Positions 53,673 through 64,000 of a DNA stretch of 64,000 bases are shown one piece after another. The DNA comes from Cliona cf. orientalis. Lineage: Eukaryota > Porifera > Demospongiae > Clionaida > Clionaidae. The notes beneath the pieces were generated by a model, which was not told where the DNA came from, did not search any database, and saw only the letters and a list, made by a program, of their open reading frames with translations. A program made the position numbers and the translations under genes. The DNA lies in contig OZ005700.1 of assembly GCA_963930775.1 (NCBI GenBank), positions 3,117,476 to 3,181,475 on the forward strand, in the 5' to 3' direction. Within the stretch, counting starts at the first letter, position 1; each line of letters begins with the position of its first letter.

Positions 53673-53939
53673 AAAAATTGAAAAAAATATAGTGACTCTG
53701 ATGAACTCTGTGCAAACTTTATTTGGGATGCCAGAATGTATGTATTCAGAACTCAATCGTGAAATTTATGATGAAATTACTTATTACTATTAGCTATTAT
53801 TGATTTGATAAGACACACCACAACAGGTGCAGCAAAATATATTAAAATACAAGAATAGTATTATATTATAATAGTAATTAGAATTATAACAGCTAGTTCT
53901 TAGCTAACAGGTACAGACCTAAAATACTTAATGATTGTT
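53673..53939. other. Short AT-rich spacer
   Basis: Between the satellite scrap and the LINE. Nothing recognised. Confidence 0.4.
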
Positions 53940-55480
53940 GACATCAAGTGCTAGTCTCACATCTCGAATAAAGGCAGCACACAAACAATCCTGTTCAGTG
54001 TAGAGTTTCAGATGGCGGGATTTAAATGCAGAATTATAACCAAGAGTGGTAGCTTATAGACCAGCTGAGAAGAGCAGCAGCGAACACTTCACGAACTAGT
54101 TGCGATTCACATTTAAGAGCTGATAGCACAAGGTTCGAGCACCTACGAAAGACTATATGTACTTAATTATCCAAGTGAGCAACTTGGTGAAGAATGCCAG
54201 TATGACACATAATATTAATATGCGGAAGAAGCCAGATCTTACGCAAATTATTCTTAAAGTTGTCTCTAAAGACCTTAATGTGGTGGAAGAAGACCATAAA
54301 GAGGGTCCATAAAGAGACAGACAAAAGCTAGAGAAAAGCTTGGTCTTAACACAAGAACGAATGTAGCATGCAATTAGCTAGCTTTATGAATGAGATCTTT
54401 CTGCACACGAACAATGTCTTTATCATCTGAATGAAGGATATGACCAAGGTACGTACTTAACTGAGTTCATAAGCTGAAGATAGCGACTATATGAAGAAAA
54501 AGCTGCATAATTGAAAGGGCGTCAGGAGTACGGGAGAACCGAATGAGTTGAGTTTTATCTGCATTGAATATCAGATTGTGAGAAGTGGAAAAAGATGAGC
54601 AAGTATTAAGCATTAAATGAAGAGCTGCAGAGGGTGAGGGTGCCAGTAGAGTGAGGTCATCTGCGTAATAAACGGCACCAAAGAAGTGCTTATTCCAGTA
54701 GCAACCAATACCCTGCCTCTCAAGCTCACGCAAAAAGGTCGCGTCAATAATATAATACAGTAGCTAAACAAAATCGGTGAGAGCACACCACCTTGGTGGA
54801 CACCATGAATTAGAGACAGGAAACTCATCAGATTTTTTGGAGTTCCAAGAGACACACATATCCTCTGGTCAGAATAGTATTACCATATGGCTCAGCATTT
54901 ACCACGTCTTCTCTTCAATTTGGCTTTAAGCGTGGTCTGTCAACTCATCTGTGTACAGGTTACCAGAAGACATGCACATAGCTACCCTCTTGTCAGAATA
55001 CCAGAAGAACAATAGGAGACAAATTTCGTTGAAGGAGTTTATCAAAAAGAATTGAGTAGTTGACCCTATCAAAGGCTTTGCTAGCATCTATATAAGAAGT
55101 ATCCATAGATAGGAGAGTCATTGATCAATGCTGTAGCAAGCAACCACATTCTATATATAAATAAGACCTGTACACAGATGAGTTGACAGGCCATGCTTAA
55201 AGCCAAATTAAAGAGAAGACATGGTAAATGCTGAGCCATATGATCAATCAGTATACGCCATTCAAAGATCTTACTTTAGGTAGGAGCCAAGGCAATGGGC
55301 CTATAGCTGTCTGAATCGCAAGGATCCTTGCCAGGCTTAGCTATAGGGTGTAGAACACAGTCTCTGAGGGACTCAGGGACATAGCTAGCCATGCTGTAGC
55401 ATAGCAGTGAAAAGCGGCTTAGGGAGAGGCGCCGACAGTGAAGTACGTAGCAGCACATATGAAATGGTCGGAGTCGAGTT
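53940..55480 (-). mobile_element. Degraded LINE reverse transcriptase with internal inverted duplication
   Basis: From 55458 downward on the minus strand: LHPIAKPGKDPCDSDSYRP, FGFKHGLSTHLCTGL, AKPLIGSTTQFF, GVHQGGVLSPILF, YYADDLTLLAPSPSA and, near 54250, RKIWLLPHINIMCHTGILH. These are successive blocks of a LINE reverse transcriptase and its C-terminus. It is a different family from the LINEs at 16.4 and 48.1 kb. Frames are broken, and an inverted copy of part of its own sequence (54908-54963 versus 55165-55222) lies inside. Confidence 0.85.
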
Positions 55481-55785
55481 GTAGCTATGCCATCAGATTT
55501 TTGTGAGCCAAAGCGCTAGCCTCTGAAACACAGCCAGGAGATCAGGCAGAGAAGGAAGACGAGTCAGTGGACACAGAAGTTCTGAAATTCAAAAGCTGGC
55601 ACAACTTCATGATCATGATATGAACTCAGGCTAGCCAGAGCCCCTCGATTGTGCCATTTGTGCTGTAGCTACATATACACGATAGCACAGTAGCTCATAA
55701 CAAAATTTAAAATTTCCCGCAAATTGGCGATATAGCGGCGCGCGCATGGCGGCGCGCGTACCACATTAGTGTCCTATGGGGTTGA

Positions 55786-55808
55786 TCGCGATCGCGTTTG
55801 CGTCGTAA
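55786..55808. repeat. Right member of the 23-bp inverted repeat
   Basis: Exact complement of 43661-43683. Immediately left (55733-55765) is a CG-rich palindromic stretch with repeated GGCGGCGCGCG words. It lies in the gene 6 upstream region. Confidence 0.85.
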
Positions 55809-56004
55809 CAATGCATGCGTAGATGATCATCTATGTGCTGATGTAGGAATCTAATCTAATTGCGTGGGCGAACCCCTACATCTGACCACGATCTGACTAT
55901 GATCTGACCCGCCCATGGCCCAGGAAGTCAATAAATTACGAGCCCCACCCCCAAACGGACAACCCCACCCTCTCAGCTTCATCATTCATTCTAGGGCATC
56001 AACC
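55809..56004 (+). promoter_or_regulatory. Gene 6 upstream region
   Basis: Contains TGCGTGGGCG (55861-55870), GAGCCCCACCCCC (55941-55953) and ACCCCACCCTC, the complement-strand form of the G-rich boxes near genes 1-3. No clear TATA box. An in-frame ATG at 55915 exists but is less convincing than 56005. Confidence 0.4.
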
Positions 56005-59000
56005 ATGTCAACAGCTGCGATGGCTGTTCCTTCGTCTCTCCTCTACTTTCTAATATTGTTTTGTGTGCTATCTACAGCTAGAGCGCAGTCGCTGATCGTG
56101 GTGAGGGTTGATCCCGTCTCGGGGAATGATTCCAGCTGTTTCTCCGCTCAAGAAGCGATGGAAGCCGCCACTGCTCTGCCAGACCAGGCCTGTGCGACCA
56201 TCAACCGTGCCCTGGGGGACGTAGGCTGTGGCGGAAATGCCTCTTACGTGCCCTCCGATAGTGACCGACTGAGCGGAGTTGAGATACGACTTGCTGATGG
56301 TGTACATCAACTAACAGGTGAGCTAATAACACGAGTTCAAAGTGTTTATGCTAAACAGCTAGCACTGTGTTGATGGCTCAGTCAAGCTATTTATTAATAA
56401 AGCTACATCAAACCGCCCTCTGATTTAGAATGCCACAGAGCTTGAGGGTTTTTAGTTATTATATCTAGTTGATCGTGACAAAATTCAAATTACTAGATTT
56501 ATGAACACCATCGGTGCCAAACCCTCTGCGCTGTGAGATTTATTGTTAATAAGAAATAGTAGTGACACATACTCTAAAGCTAGTAAAGGCACAGGTACAA
56601 GTATGTAGCTATAGCATCTACTGGATGCAAATTTGCAAGCTAAGCCATGGAGGCATAGCTCTATGATGGAGCAACACTGTTGCTGTTAGCAGTGTTGTAG
56701 AGGGTAACCACAAGAATGCACTAATATCGATTGCACGATATTGCGTCCAGTTCCACGTGCCCTCTAGATCAGCAGATCTAATACGAAGTAAAGCCAAGAA
56801 GCGTAGTTGATAGCCTACGATGACTATTAATGATGAACTATCACTAGACCTACACACTGGTCTTCTTGAAATTGAAGTGATCGCATATCCATCGAAGCAG
56901 TGGTGATCAATGGCAAATGTCGCCAGAACCTAAGCGTTTTCAACAATGTTCACATAATACACACTTGAAAATTCCATAAGAAGTCTAATAGCACCTTATT
57001 TTCAATGTATAAGCACACACACAGCTACACACATGTGCTGATGGTTAAAAAATGTACATACATACCATATATGTACCGCTCGTGCATATAAATAGAAGAT
57101 TGAGTGTTGAAAGTTAAAAAAACTCAGCATCAGCAAATGACGCCAAAGCTGGGATTTTCACACAATCTCTGCGTTAGTAGGAACCTTATAAAACTGCAGT
57201 TTAGACTCATAAATGAGGTATGTAGCAGTTAGCATGGTAACAGACACATAGAACAACTACCATAACCCTCGCACATGCACCAAGGTTTAGACTCAGCTGT
57301 TTTGTTAATAGATGATATTGGCATTCAATTGATACTGTGTGCACTTGTCACCAATATTCTTTAGCTAGCACCAACTTGAGAATTTTATTTATTCTTATTC
57401 ACATTCCAGGGTGTGTTGGGGTTGGTCAAGGTGAGAACGTCCACTTTGTTGGTGAGAGCCGTGGTGGGGCCACCGTGGTGTGCGGGGAATTCCCCAGTGA
57501 AACCTATGACAACATTGAAGTCCGCAACAGTGACAATGTGAGCTTCACCAACATCAGCTTTGAAAACTGTGGACCTCTCTCACCCAATATCTTCTTCAGC
57601 CATTCCTCTGGCATAGTGTTTGATGGATGTATCTTCACGTAAGTGCAGACTGCCACACAGCAATTCTATCATTGAAATGGGAACAATAGCTAGACTGACC
57701 CTCTAGGCTGGTTGTGATGTGAAAAGATACTGGGGGTATGCATTAGGTGTTAGCAAGAGTATATAAAGAGCATATTGCTGTAATACGGTAGGGAAGTAGA
57801 TGTGAAAATGAATAATTCACAAAGTGGACTTGTTGACAAACTTTGTGGTCTTCTTTGAGGTGTGTGGGTCAGTCCCACTGTGCCCCCAGACAAGCCTCAG
57901 TGGCCTAGTTAGTTACCCTTCACATTAGGAACAAACCTCATTAATTTTAATTGTTACAGTATTTAACTTTATGTCAAGTGTAGTAATTTAGCATCGAGTA
58001 CTGGTATTTTATTTCCTGCACATGCTCACAATGAAGAACACGACAGCATACAGAGTGCTTTCTTGCTGGGTTACAGTATCTAAGACCTAGAGTTGAAAGT
58101 TTATCTATGCACATACCATCACAGTACCTGCCATATTTGTTGCCACTAGGAACAACACAGGAGCCGTGGTGCAGATGCAGCAGTCCACGGGAGTGGAGAT
58201 AAGGAACAGCTTATTTGTAAACAACGACAACCAGGCCAGAGCTGAGCCTGATGTCAATGAGACCACCATTGAGGAACTCTTCAGGACAATCACTACTGGA
58301 GGGGCGTTCACCTTCTTCAGCAGAAACATGGACTTTGTAGATGTCACAATCACGAACTGCATATTCCGTTCCAATTCTGGGAATAGGAATAACGTCAACA
58401 ACACTCGTCCAGTGCTGCTCAAGGCCAATGGTCATGGTGGCGCTGTCTTGATAAGACTAGCAAACGTGCAAAATTCATCGTTCAGGATCGAGGATTGTGT
58501 TTTTGAGAATAATTCTGCTGAGGTGGATGGTGGTGCCGTGTTTGTCTCGATATCTCAGGAGGTCTCATCCAATCAGTTTGTGCTCATGAACAACACATTC
58601 ACAAACAACCGAGTGGAAACAGCCTCCGGTGGGGCCGTGAGCATCAACTCCTTCAACATCACGTTTAACAACAACATAACCATCGCTGACTGTGAGTTCA
58701 TTAACAACACCGGCAACGCAGGAGGGGCCGTCAGTGTGGCACTCTACGACAGCAATCTAAACAGTACAACATTTCCTGATGCAGTCAATTTCGTCCGGTG
58801 TAGATTCATTAATAATTCTGCATTCAACGAAGGAACTGCCGTTGGTCTTTTCTCTCTGGTGCATGTGGATCAAGTGGGATTCCCTGTCGGCTTTGTTAAC
58901 TGGTAAGATGAGGAGAGGGTCCGGGAAAAGAGGAAGGAGAGGGGAGAGAGAGAGGAAGAGAGAGAGGGGGGATGAGTGAGGGAGAGGTGAGATGGACTAT

Positions 59001-62000
59001 CATGGGCTAAATCACTTAAATCACTGGTCATGTATTATTGCGAAATCTGTTGCTATAAAACACATACCATATTTGGCAGCGAATTTACAAACAATACTTC
59101 CTTGGAGGACAATGAAGATACAAGTGCTGTTGCTGCATTTCGATTCCCAACTGTCTTTTGGGGGAGAAACTACTTCGTCAGGAACAGGGGTGGTGGTATC
59201 ACTTTGCTCAACACGAGAATGCAAGCTAATGGAACGCTGCTATTTGACAGCAATGTGGCTGTCTTTGGAGCAGGAATAGCCATGGATGATAGATGCTTGG
59301 TAAATCAAATTGATCTTCTCTTTCCCTCCCTCCCTCCCTCCCTCCCTTCCTCCCCCTCCCCCCTCCCTCTCTCTCTCTTTTTCATAATAGTACATGCACG
59401 TATATGTACAATGTCATGCATACATGAACTTGCATTAAATTTTGGTAAAGACGATAGCTACCCAGTGGTACTGATTGAATAACAATCTTGCTACTCTCCT
59501 CCTCCACATGTCACTGCAGTTGGAGATTGGCCCTGGACTGAACATGACCTTCTACAACAACACTGCCACTGAGTCAGGTGCTGGGATCTATGTTGAGTTC
59601 CCTCCCATTCGCTTTGTGGTAGACATCTTCAACCGCCTCTGCTTTCTGCAGTACAACGATGGCACTGGAACTGACCGCCCGCCTCAGAACTGGATTGTGA
59701 GTTGGTTGATTCAGTCACTAGCTGGATACAGCGATTGGTAGTCTACCCTATTCACTGTTACATGTACCTACTTACACTTTGCTCTCAACCCAATTGGCTC
59801 TGCCTACATGACCACTGCATAATAAACAGCACTGACACACTGCATGATATTTGAATCCAACATCTCACATGCACACACACACATACATGTACATGTATGC
59901 CTCACACATACACAGAATGTGACTATTGCGTTCATTGAGAATCAGGCGCGCCTGAGCGGGGCATCCATCTTTGCATCAGACATGCAGCAGTGTAGCTGGC
60001 TGGGAAACAACTTCACTAACTCCTCTCTCATCTTCCAACCTCCAGAACAACTCAGGACCCCCAGCTACCCATTCCAATACACGTGAGAAGATTACAGCAC
60101 TACATGATACCCTCCTCTCTCTCTCTCTTCTTCTTCCTCTCTCCTTCTCTCTCTCCTCACTTCTTCTCTCCACAAGAGGTTGTTTGTGCATGCAAAAAAT
60201 TAATTGTTGTGCACACTTTGAGTGCAGTACGAAGTATGTTTTCTACTCGCTATGTACAGAAACAATACATTGATGCCTGAAGGTATCAGTGTGCTCTCTA
60301 ATCCTGTCGAAGATTTGGCCACTTCTCCATCCTCAATACTCATTGATGTCAAGGTATCGTATATTATTATGTGATTGCACACTAGTAGAGCAGCTGTACA
60401 GCCTCATCACTGGTACATATAGATATCCTTATACACATACACGTGCACTCTGCAGAACCCAGTACGTATTTGGTCATCAGCTACATGATGTATTACCACA
60501 TTACTGGTATCGTAGCACACAGACATGTAGGCCCTATCTAGAAAGGCATCACAGCAAAATTAATTTACTGCCACTTCCCTGTAATCTGGTTGGTCAATAG
60601 AAGGTAACTAAGCAGCTTAATTACTTGTAGGTTTTACTTAGTTACTTGTGAAGATTGGCCAATAGGATCCATGGTATTATGAGAACTCCAAGGCAAATAG
60701 CTATACTACGTACTATAGCAACAGTTGTAAAACTAAATAACTTAGCTCACCTCTGCCAATGGGATCCACAGTATTTAGCATCCCTCTGTCCCCTTAGTAA
60801 CACCCTCGCTACGCTCGAGTATCACAGCTCGGGGCCATCGGGATGCTAAATACTGTAGATCCCTTGGCCTCGGTGTCTAACTATTATTTATTAGCTTAAT
60901 GTACATGTACTGTATGTTGTATTATTGTATTTCAGTACACGCTGGTTCAACCGGGGGAGACCCTGCCCATTAACCTCCTGGCCATAGACCAGGTTGGCAA
61001 CAGCAGAGAGGCAGTCTGGTCACTCGAGGCTCCACAGCAGGACGCAGTGAGTCACGACATACATTATCGTAGGATGGAGTAATAAATAAGCAATTTAGGC
61101 AAATTTGCAAATCCAATAACTGCATTCGAAGGTCAACCCCCCCCCCCCCCCAAACTGGTACTATACTGTACATTGATTAAATCAATTACTACACTTGTAA
61201 TTAGTCATCATAGAATACAGTGGATTGTGAGTGTGAATATTGGTATACGGCCACCTGTTTGCAGTGTAGTCATGCAGTCAGTAATTAAGTTAGTAAAAAC
61301 ATTGACATGAGTTATGTGAATTCTTGGTGAGGTATTACAATAGTCATTAATTTAGTGCTCTGAAAACTTTAAATGTGGCTAAAATAATTATTATTACTAA
61401 GTGTAGAGTTAGGGAGAATGCGGCATGTACCAGGTGTAGTTACACGTACTGAATTTCTTTCTATGATGCTGTAGAACCTGGACGCTCTGTCTGCCATGAA
61501 TGATACCTATCCTTACCGTGTTCCGAGAGTTAGAGATCTCCCTGGCTACAACGACAATCTCACTGATTACAACAACTTCACTTCAACTTTCAACCTGACC
61601 TTCACCCTGCTCAGAACACTGGTGAGTACTGAAAACTGCTTCTATATGGCATAGCTGCCAGGAAATCTTCTAGGGATACAATTTGTATTATTATCTGACC
61701 CCTCCCCCATCACGTAACACACATAATCTCTCTCTCTCCCTTTCTCTCTCCCTCTCTCTCTCCCTCCCTTTCTTTCTATGTCTCTCTCTCTTAGGGCAAT
61801 ACGAATGTGTTGAGCCTGACTGTCAGTGGCTGTCATCCTGGCTATGTGCTGAGCGGTGATGGAACTTGTCAGTGTGACACATCAAACACAAGGATCCTTC
61901 GCTGTGACGACAACAACCGATACATCTACCTCAGGGTAACTACGATACTTCACAATAAAATATCTATGGGAATATTAACCATGGGTATCCATGCACACAT

Positions 62001-63886
62001 ACACATTTACTTGTACATGTACATGTATATAGTGTCATAGCAGATACATGTACATGTACATGTAACAAAAAAATTGTGCAAAGTACTTAAATCTGTTAGT
62101 GAGGGAATACAAGAGAGAGAGAGAGAGAAAGAAAAATCAACTCATGTATTGTAACTCATTCCTGTTTCTAGGAGGGTATCTGGGGTGGGGTGATAGTGGA
62201 GAATGGTGCCCGGAGGCTGGTGACTGCCAGGGTTCAGCCGGGCTATGTCAACTGCACTGCTCAGGGACGACTTCCCGGATGCCTCTTCAAGTTTGATGAT
62301 CAAGAGGCACAGTGCCGGACTGGAAGACGGGGTGAGTATGCTACCGCATCTGCAACTTAAATGAGAGACATCTTGAAAGAAGGAGAGAGAGAGTGGATGA
62401 GCATTATTGTGTATCCATCTATATAATTATATAAATGTGACAAAATAAGTCCCTGCATTAATATGATCATCTCCCCCTCAAATGTACACACCAAACGTAA
62501 TGCTTCTGCATTTCATGTAGGTCAGCTTTGTGGTCAGTGTATCAGTGACTACGGTGTGTCCCTTGATCTTCAGACGTGCACCTCCATCAAATGCAGCTAT
62601 GGCATTGCACTCTTCGTCATCTTCTGTAAGTCTGGCAAGGAAGAGAGGGAGAAAAGAGAGAGTGAGGAAGGGAGAGAGAGAGGAGGGAGAGGGAGAGGGA
62701 GAGGGAGAGGGGGAGGGAGGAAAAAAGAGAGAGAGATTGGTATTCGTTTGTTCATTCGATATGCAGGCATTTTTATCACAATATTTTCAACTTTGCTGCT
62801 GGCCTTCAATGTTAGTATTCCCAATGAGCTAAAGGGATTCTTCTTTTATGCTCAGGTTTGCCGCATGCATATTATACACACTGTTATCAGTTAGCAGAAT
62901 AATAGTTCCATTTCTCTTCAGGTGATAGGCCTGGTCTTCAGACCGTACGTTGTGGTACAGAATGATGAAGTATCAAGGGTAAGTACTGTGCTGTGCTGGT
63001 CAGTCAATGTCCCAGTAGATAGGGTACCCAAGGTCAGACTCACGAATGCTTTCAGTTTATACAGTGACATAGCCAAGTACTTTCTCCTACGACTGATCTG
63101 CAAAGCACTGTTGAGTAGCTGCATAGAGCTGTTATACGTGTACATGTGCCATGAGCTCACAATAGTGTATTTTAAATTTCTTCTCTTCTTGTTCATATAT
63201 CGTGCAGGTGTTTAGCTCTCTGCTGAACCTGTTTGGAATCAGTGTACCGTTCCCCCTCTGTCTCTCCACCTCCCCTGCTCTGAAGGCGCACTACGTTGCC
63301 CTGCTTGGCTACGTTGCTCCCATCCTCGTCCTGCTTCCCTTGATAGTCTATGTCATCGGGTAAGTCAGCCAGTCAGTACAGGTGTGGTTTATGAGATCAT
63401 ATCAATTAAAATTTTGGTGGAATGGTGTTATTGGGACTCAAGATCTTGATTTGGTGATCACACCGTATTTGTTCTAAAAATTTGGTGCAAAATAATTATT
63501 ATACTCGAGATTTGCCCACTTTTTGCAGGAAAATAAATACTTATCTTTCAAGCTGCACGCACATTCTACTTCAGTTTATAGCATAATTAGTATGTGTGAC
63601 AATCTTTGCCGAAAATTGGAGACTGCAATGTCATTAATTTTATTTAATTAGGGAGATACAAAATAAAACAAGTTACGTGTACGTGTAGATATATACCTGT
63701 TCCTACATGTATATTAATCCGTTTCTTGATCATTGTAATGTTTCTTTACTCAGTGCTCGGTTTATCCCAAGGCTGGCCAACCACTCCACCCTCAAGGGAC
63801 TCACCACAATCTTTCTGATCGTCTACAAATATGTAGCAGACACAGCTGCCGTTTCATTCAACTGCAGCCAGACAGCCTATGGACTG
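56005..63886 (+). CDS. Receptor gene 6: divergent beta-helix/multi-TM protein, 3' end outside window
   Basis: Sixteen exons (1016 aa so far): 56005-56317, 57410-57638, 58150-58902, 59080-59299, 59520-59696, 59916-60082, 60260-60353, 60936-61046, 61475-61621, 61795-61935, 62172-62331, 62521-62625, 62767-62855, 62922-62978, 63208-63359, 63754-63886. All GT-AG, frame open. The signal peptide is AVPSSLLYFLILFCVLSTAR (ATG 56005 or 56020). N-terminal VRVDPVSGNDSSC, beta-helix repeats (FENNSAEVDGGAVF, FINNTGNAGGAVSV), Cys module (CHPGYVLSGDGTCQC, GQLCGQC) and the first membrane helices follow. Exons of 94, 89 and 57 bp are identical in length and phase to gene 2 exons 8, 14 and 15, proving homology. 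Compared with gene 2 it has one extra intron in exon 1 and lacks intron 2. Its introns contain many GA/CT runs. Confidence 0.88.
58916..58990. repeat. GA-rich simple repeat in intron 3 of gene 6
   Basis: GA/GGGA-rich run beginning 14 nt after the donor of the third exon. Confidence 0.8.
59322..59380. repeat. CT-rich simple repeat in gene 6 intron
   Basis: CCCT/CT repeat about 20 nt after the donor at 59300. Confidence 0.8.
60112..60170. repeat. CT-rich simple repeat in gene 6 intron
   Basis: Imperfect CT/CTT run between exons 6 and 7. Confidence 0.8.
61727..61794. repeat. CT-rich tract abutting a 3' splice site of gene 6
   Basis: A 65-bp CT-rich run ends directly at the acceptor AG before the exon at 61795, forming an expanded polypyrimidine tract. 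Confidence 0.85.
62636..62745. repeat. GA-rich simple repeat filling most of a short gene 6 intron
   Basis: GAGAGG/GGGAGA repeats occupy most of the 141-bp intron between 62625 and 62767, on the purine strand and therefore unlike a normal pyrimidine tract. Confidence 0.8.
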
Positions 63887-63924
63887 GTAAGTCTACCACC
63901 ACCAGTACTTTTCCCTACCAGTCA

Positions 63925-64000
63925 AGAGAGAGAGAGAGAGGGGGGGGAGGGAGAGGGAGAGAGAGGGGGAGGAAAGGGAGGGAGAGGGAGATGAAAGAGG
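63925..64000. repeat. GA-rich simple repeat at window end
   Basis: GA/GGGA run in the intron after the last visible exon of gene 6. The window ends within it. Confidence 0.85.

Overview
This window looks like a compact animal genome, most likely a marine demosponge. The evidence is AT-rich sequence full of TAGCTA/CATGCATG-type words, very short GT-AG introns (mostly 50-150 bp, up to about 20 per gene), metazoan-type secreted Kunitz proteins, and LINE, Penelope-like and Ty3/gypsy remnants. The species assignment is inference; nothing here is bacterial despite the parallel beta-helix repeats.

The core is a cluster of six large cell-surface protein genes sharing one plan: signal peptide, long extracellular right-handed beta-helix (PbH1/'Pmp-like' GGA and FxxN repeats), a short Cys-rich module with a G-[IT]-L-C-G-x-C signature, then about 8-10 membrane helices and a short cytoplasmic tail. 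Genes 1, 2, 4 and 5 (minus strand; gene 1 runs off the left edge) have the same 21-exon layout; by splice-by-splice reading, genes 2, 4 and 5 are intact at about 1262, 1261 and 1263 aa. Gene 6 (plus, runs off the right edge) is a divergent relative with mostly matching intron phases. Gene 3 (plus, 10437-14324) is a distant relative with no introns.

Layout: 1-3300 gene 1; 3673-10088 gene 2; 10437-14324 gene 3, divergent from gene 2; 14325-30650 a tandem array of about five segmental-duplication blocks, each carrying a small secreted Kunitz gene (K1-K5, minus) plus broken ends of genes of the gene 2 and gene 3 types, interrupted by a LINE (16.4-17.3 kb), a Penelope-like element (20.7-22.5 kb) and two small inverted-repeat elements (25.6-26.1 kb); 30696-37491 gene 4; 37947-43635 gene 5; 43.7-55.8 kb a transposon-rich desert (nested inverted-repeat elements, LINE and gypsy fragments, a 145-bp satellite split by a TTAA-flanked element); 56005-63886+ gene 6.

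The receptors are probably plasma-membrane proteins presenting a variable beta-helix outside the cell; ligand and signalling partner are unknown. Kunitz genes K1 and K3 encode an Arg at the expected protease-contact site; K2, K4 and K5 are degraded or altered. The most unusual signals are recurrent 4-6 bp insertions that create short palindromes and distinguish the duplicated blocks, and patchy homogenisation of particular receptor exons.
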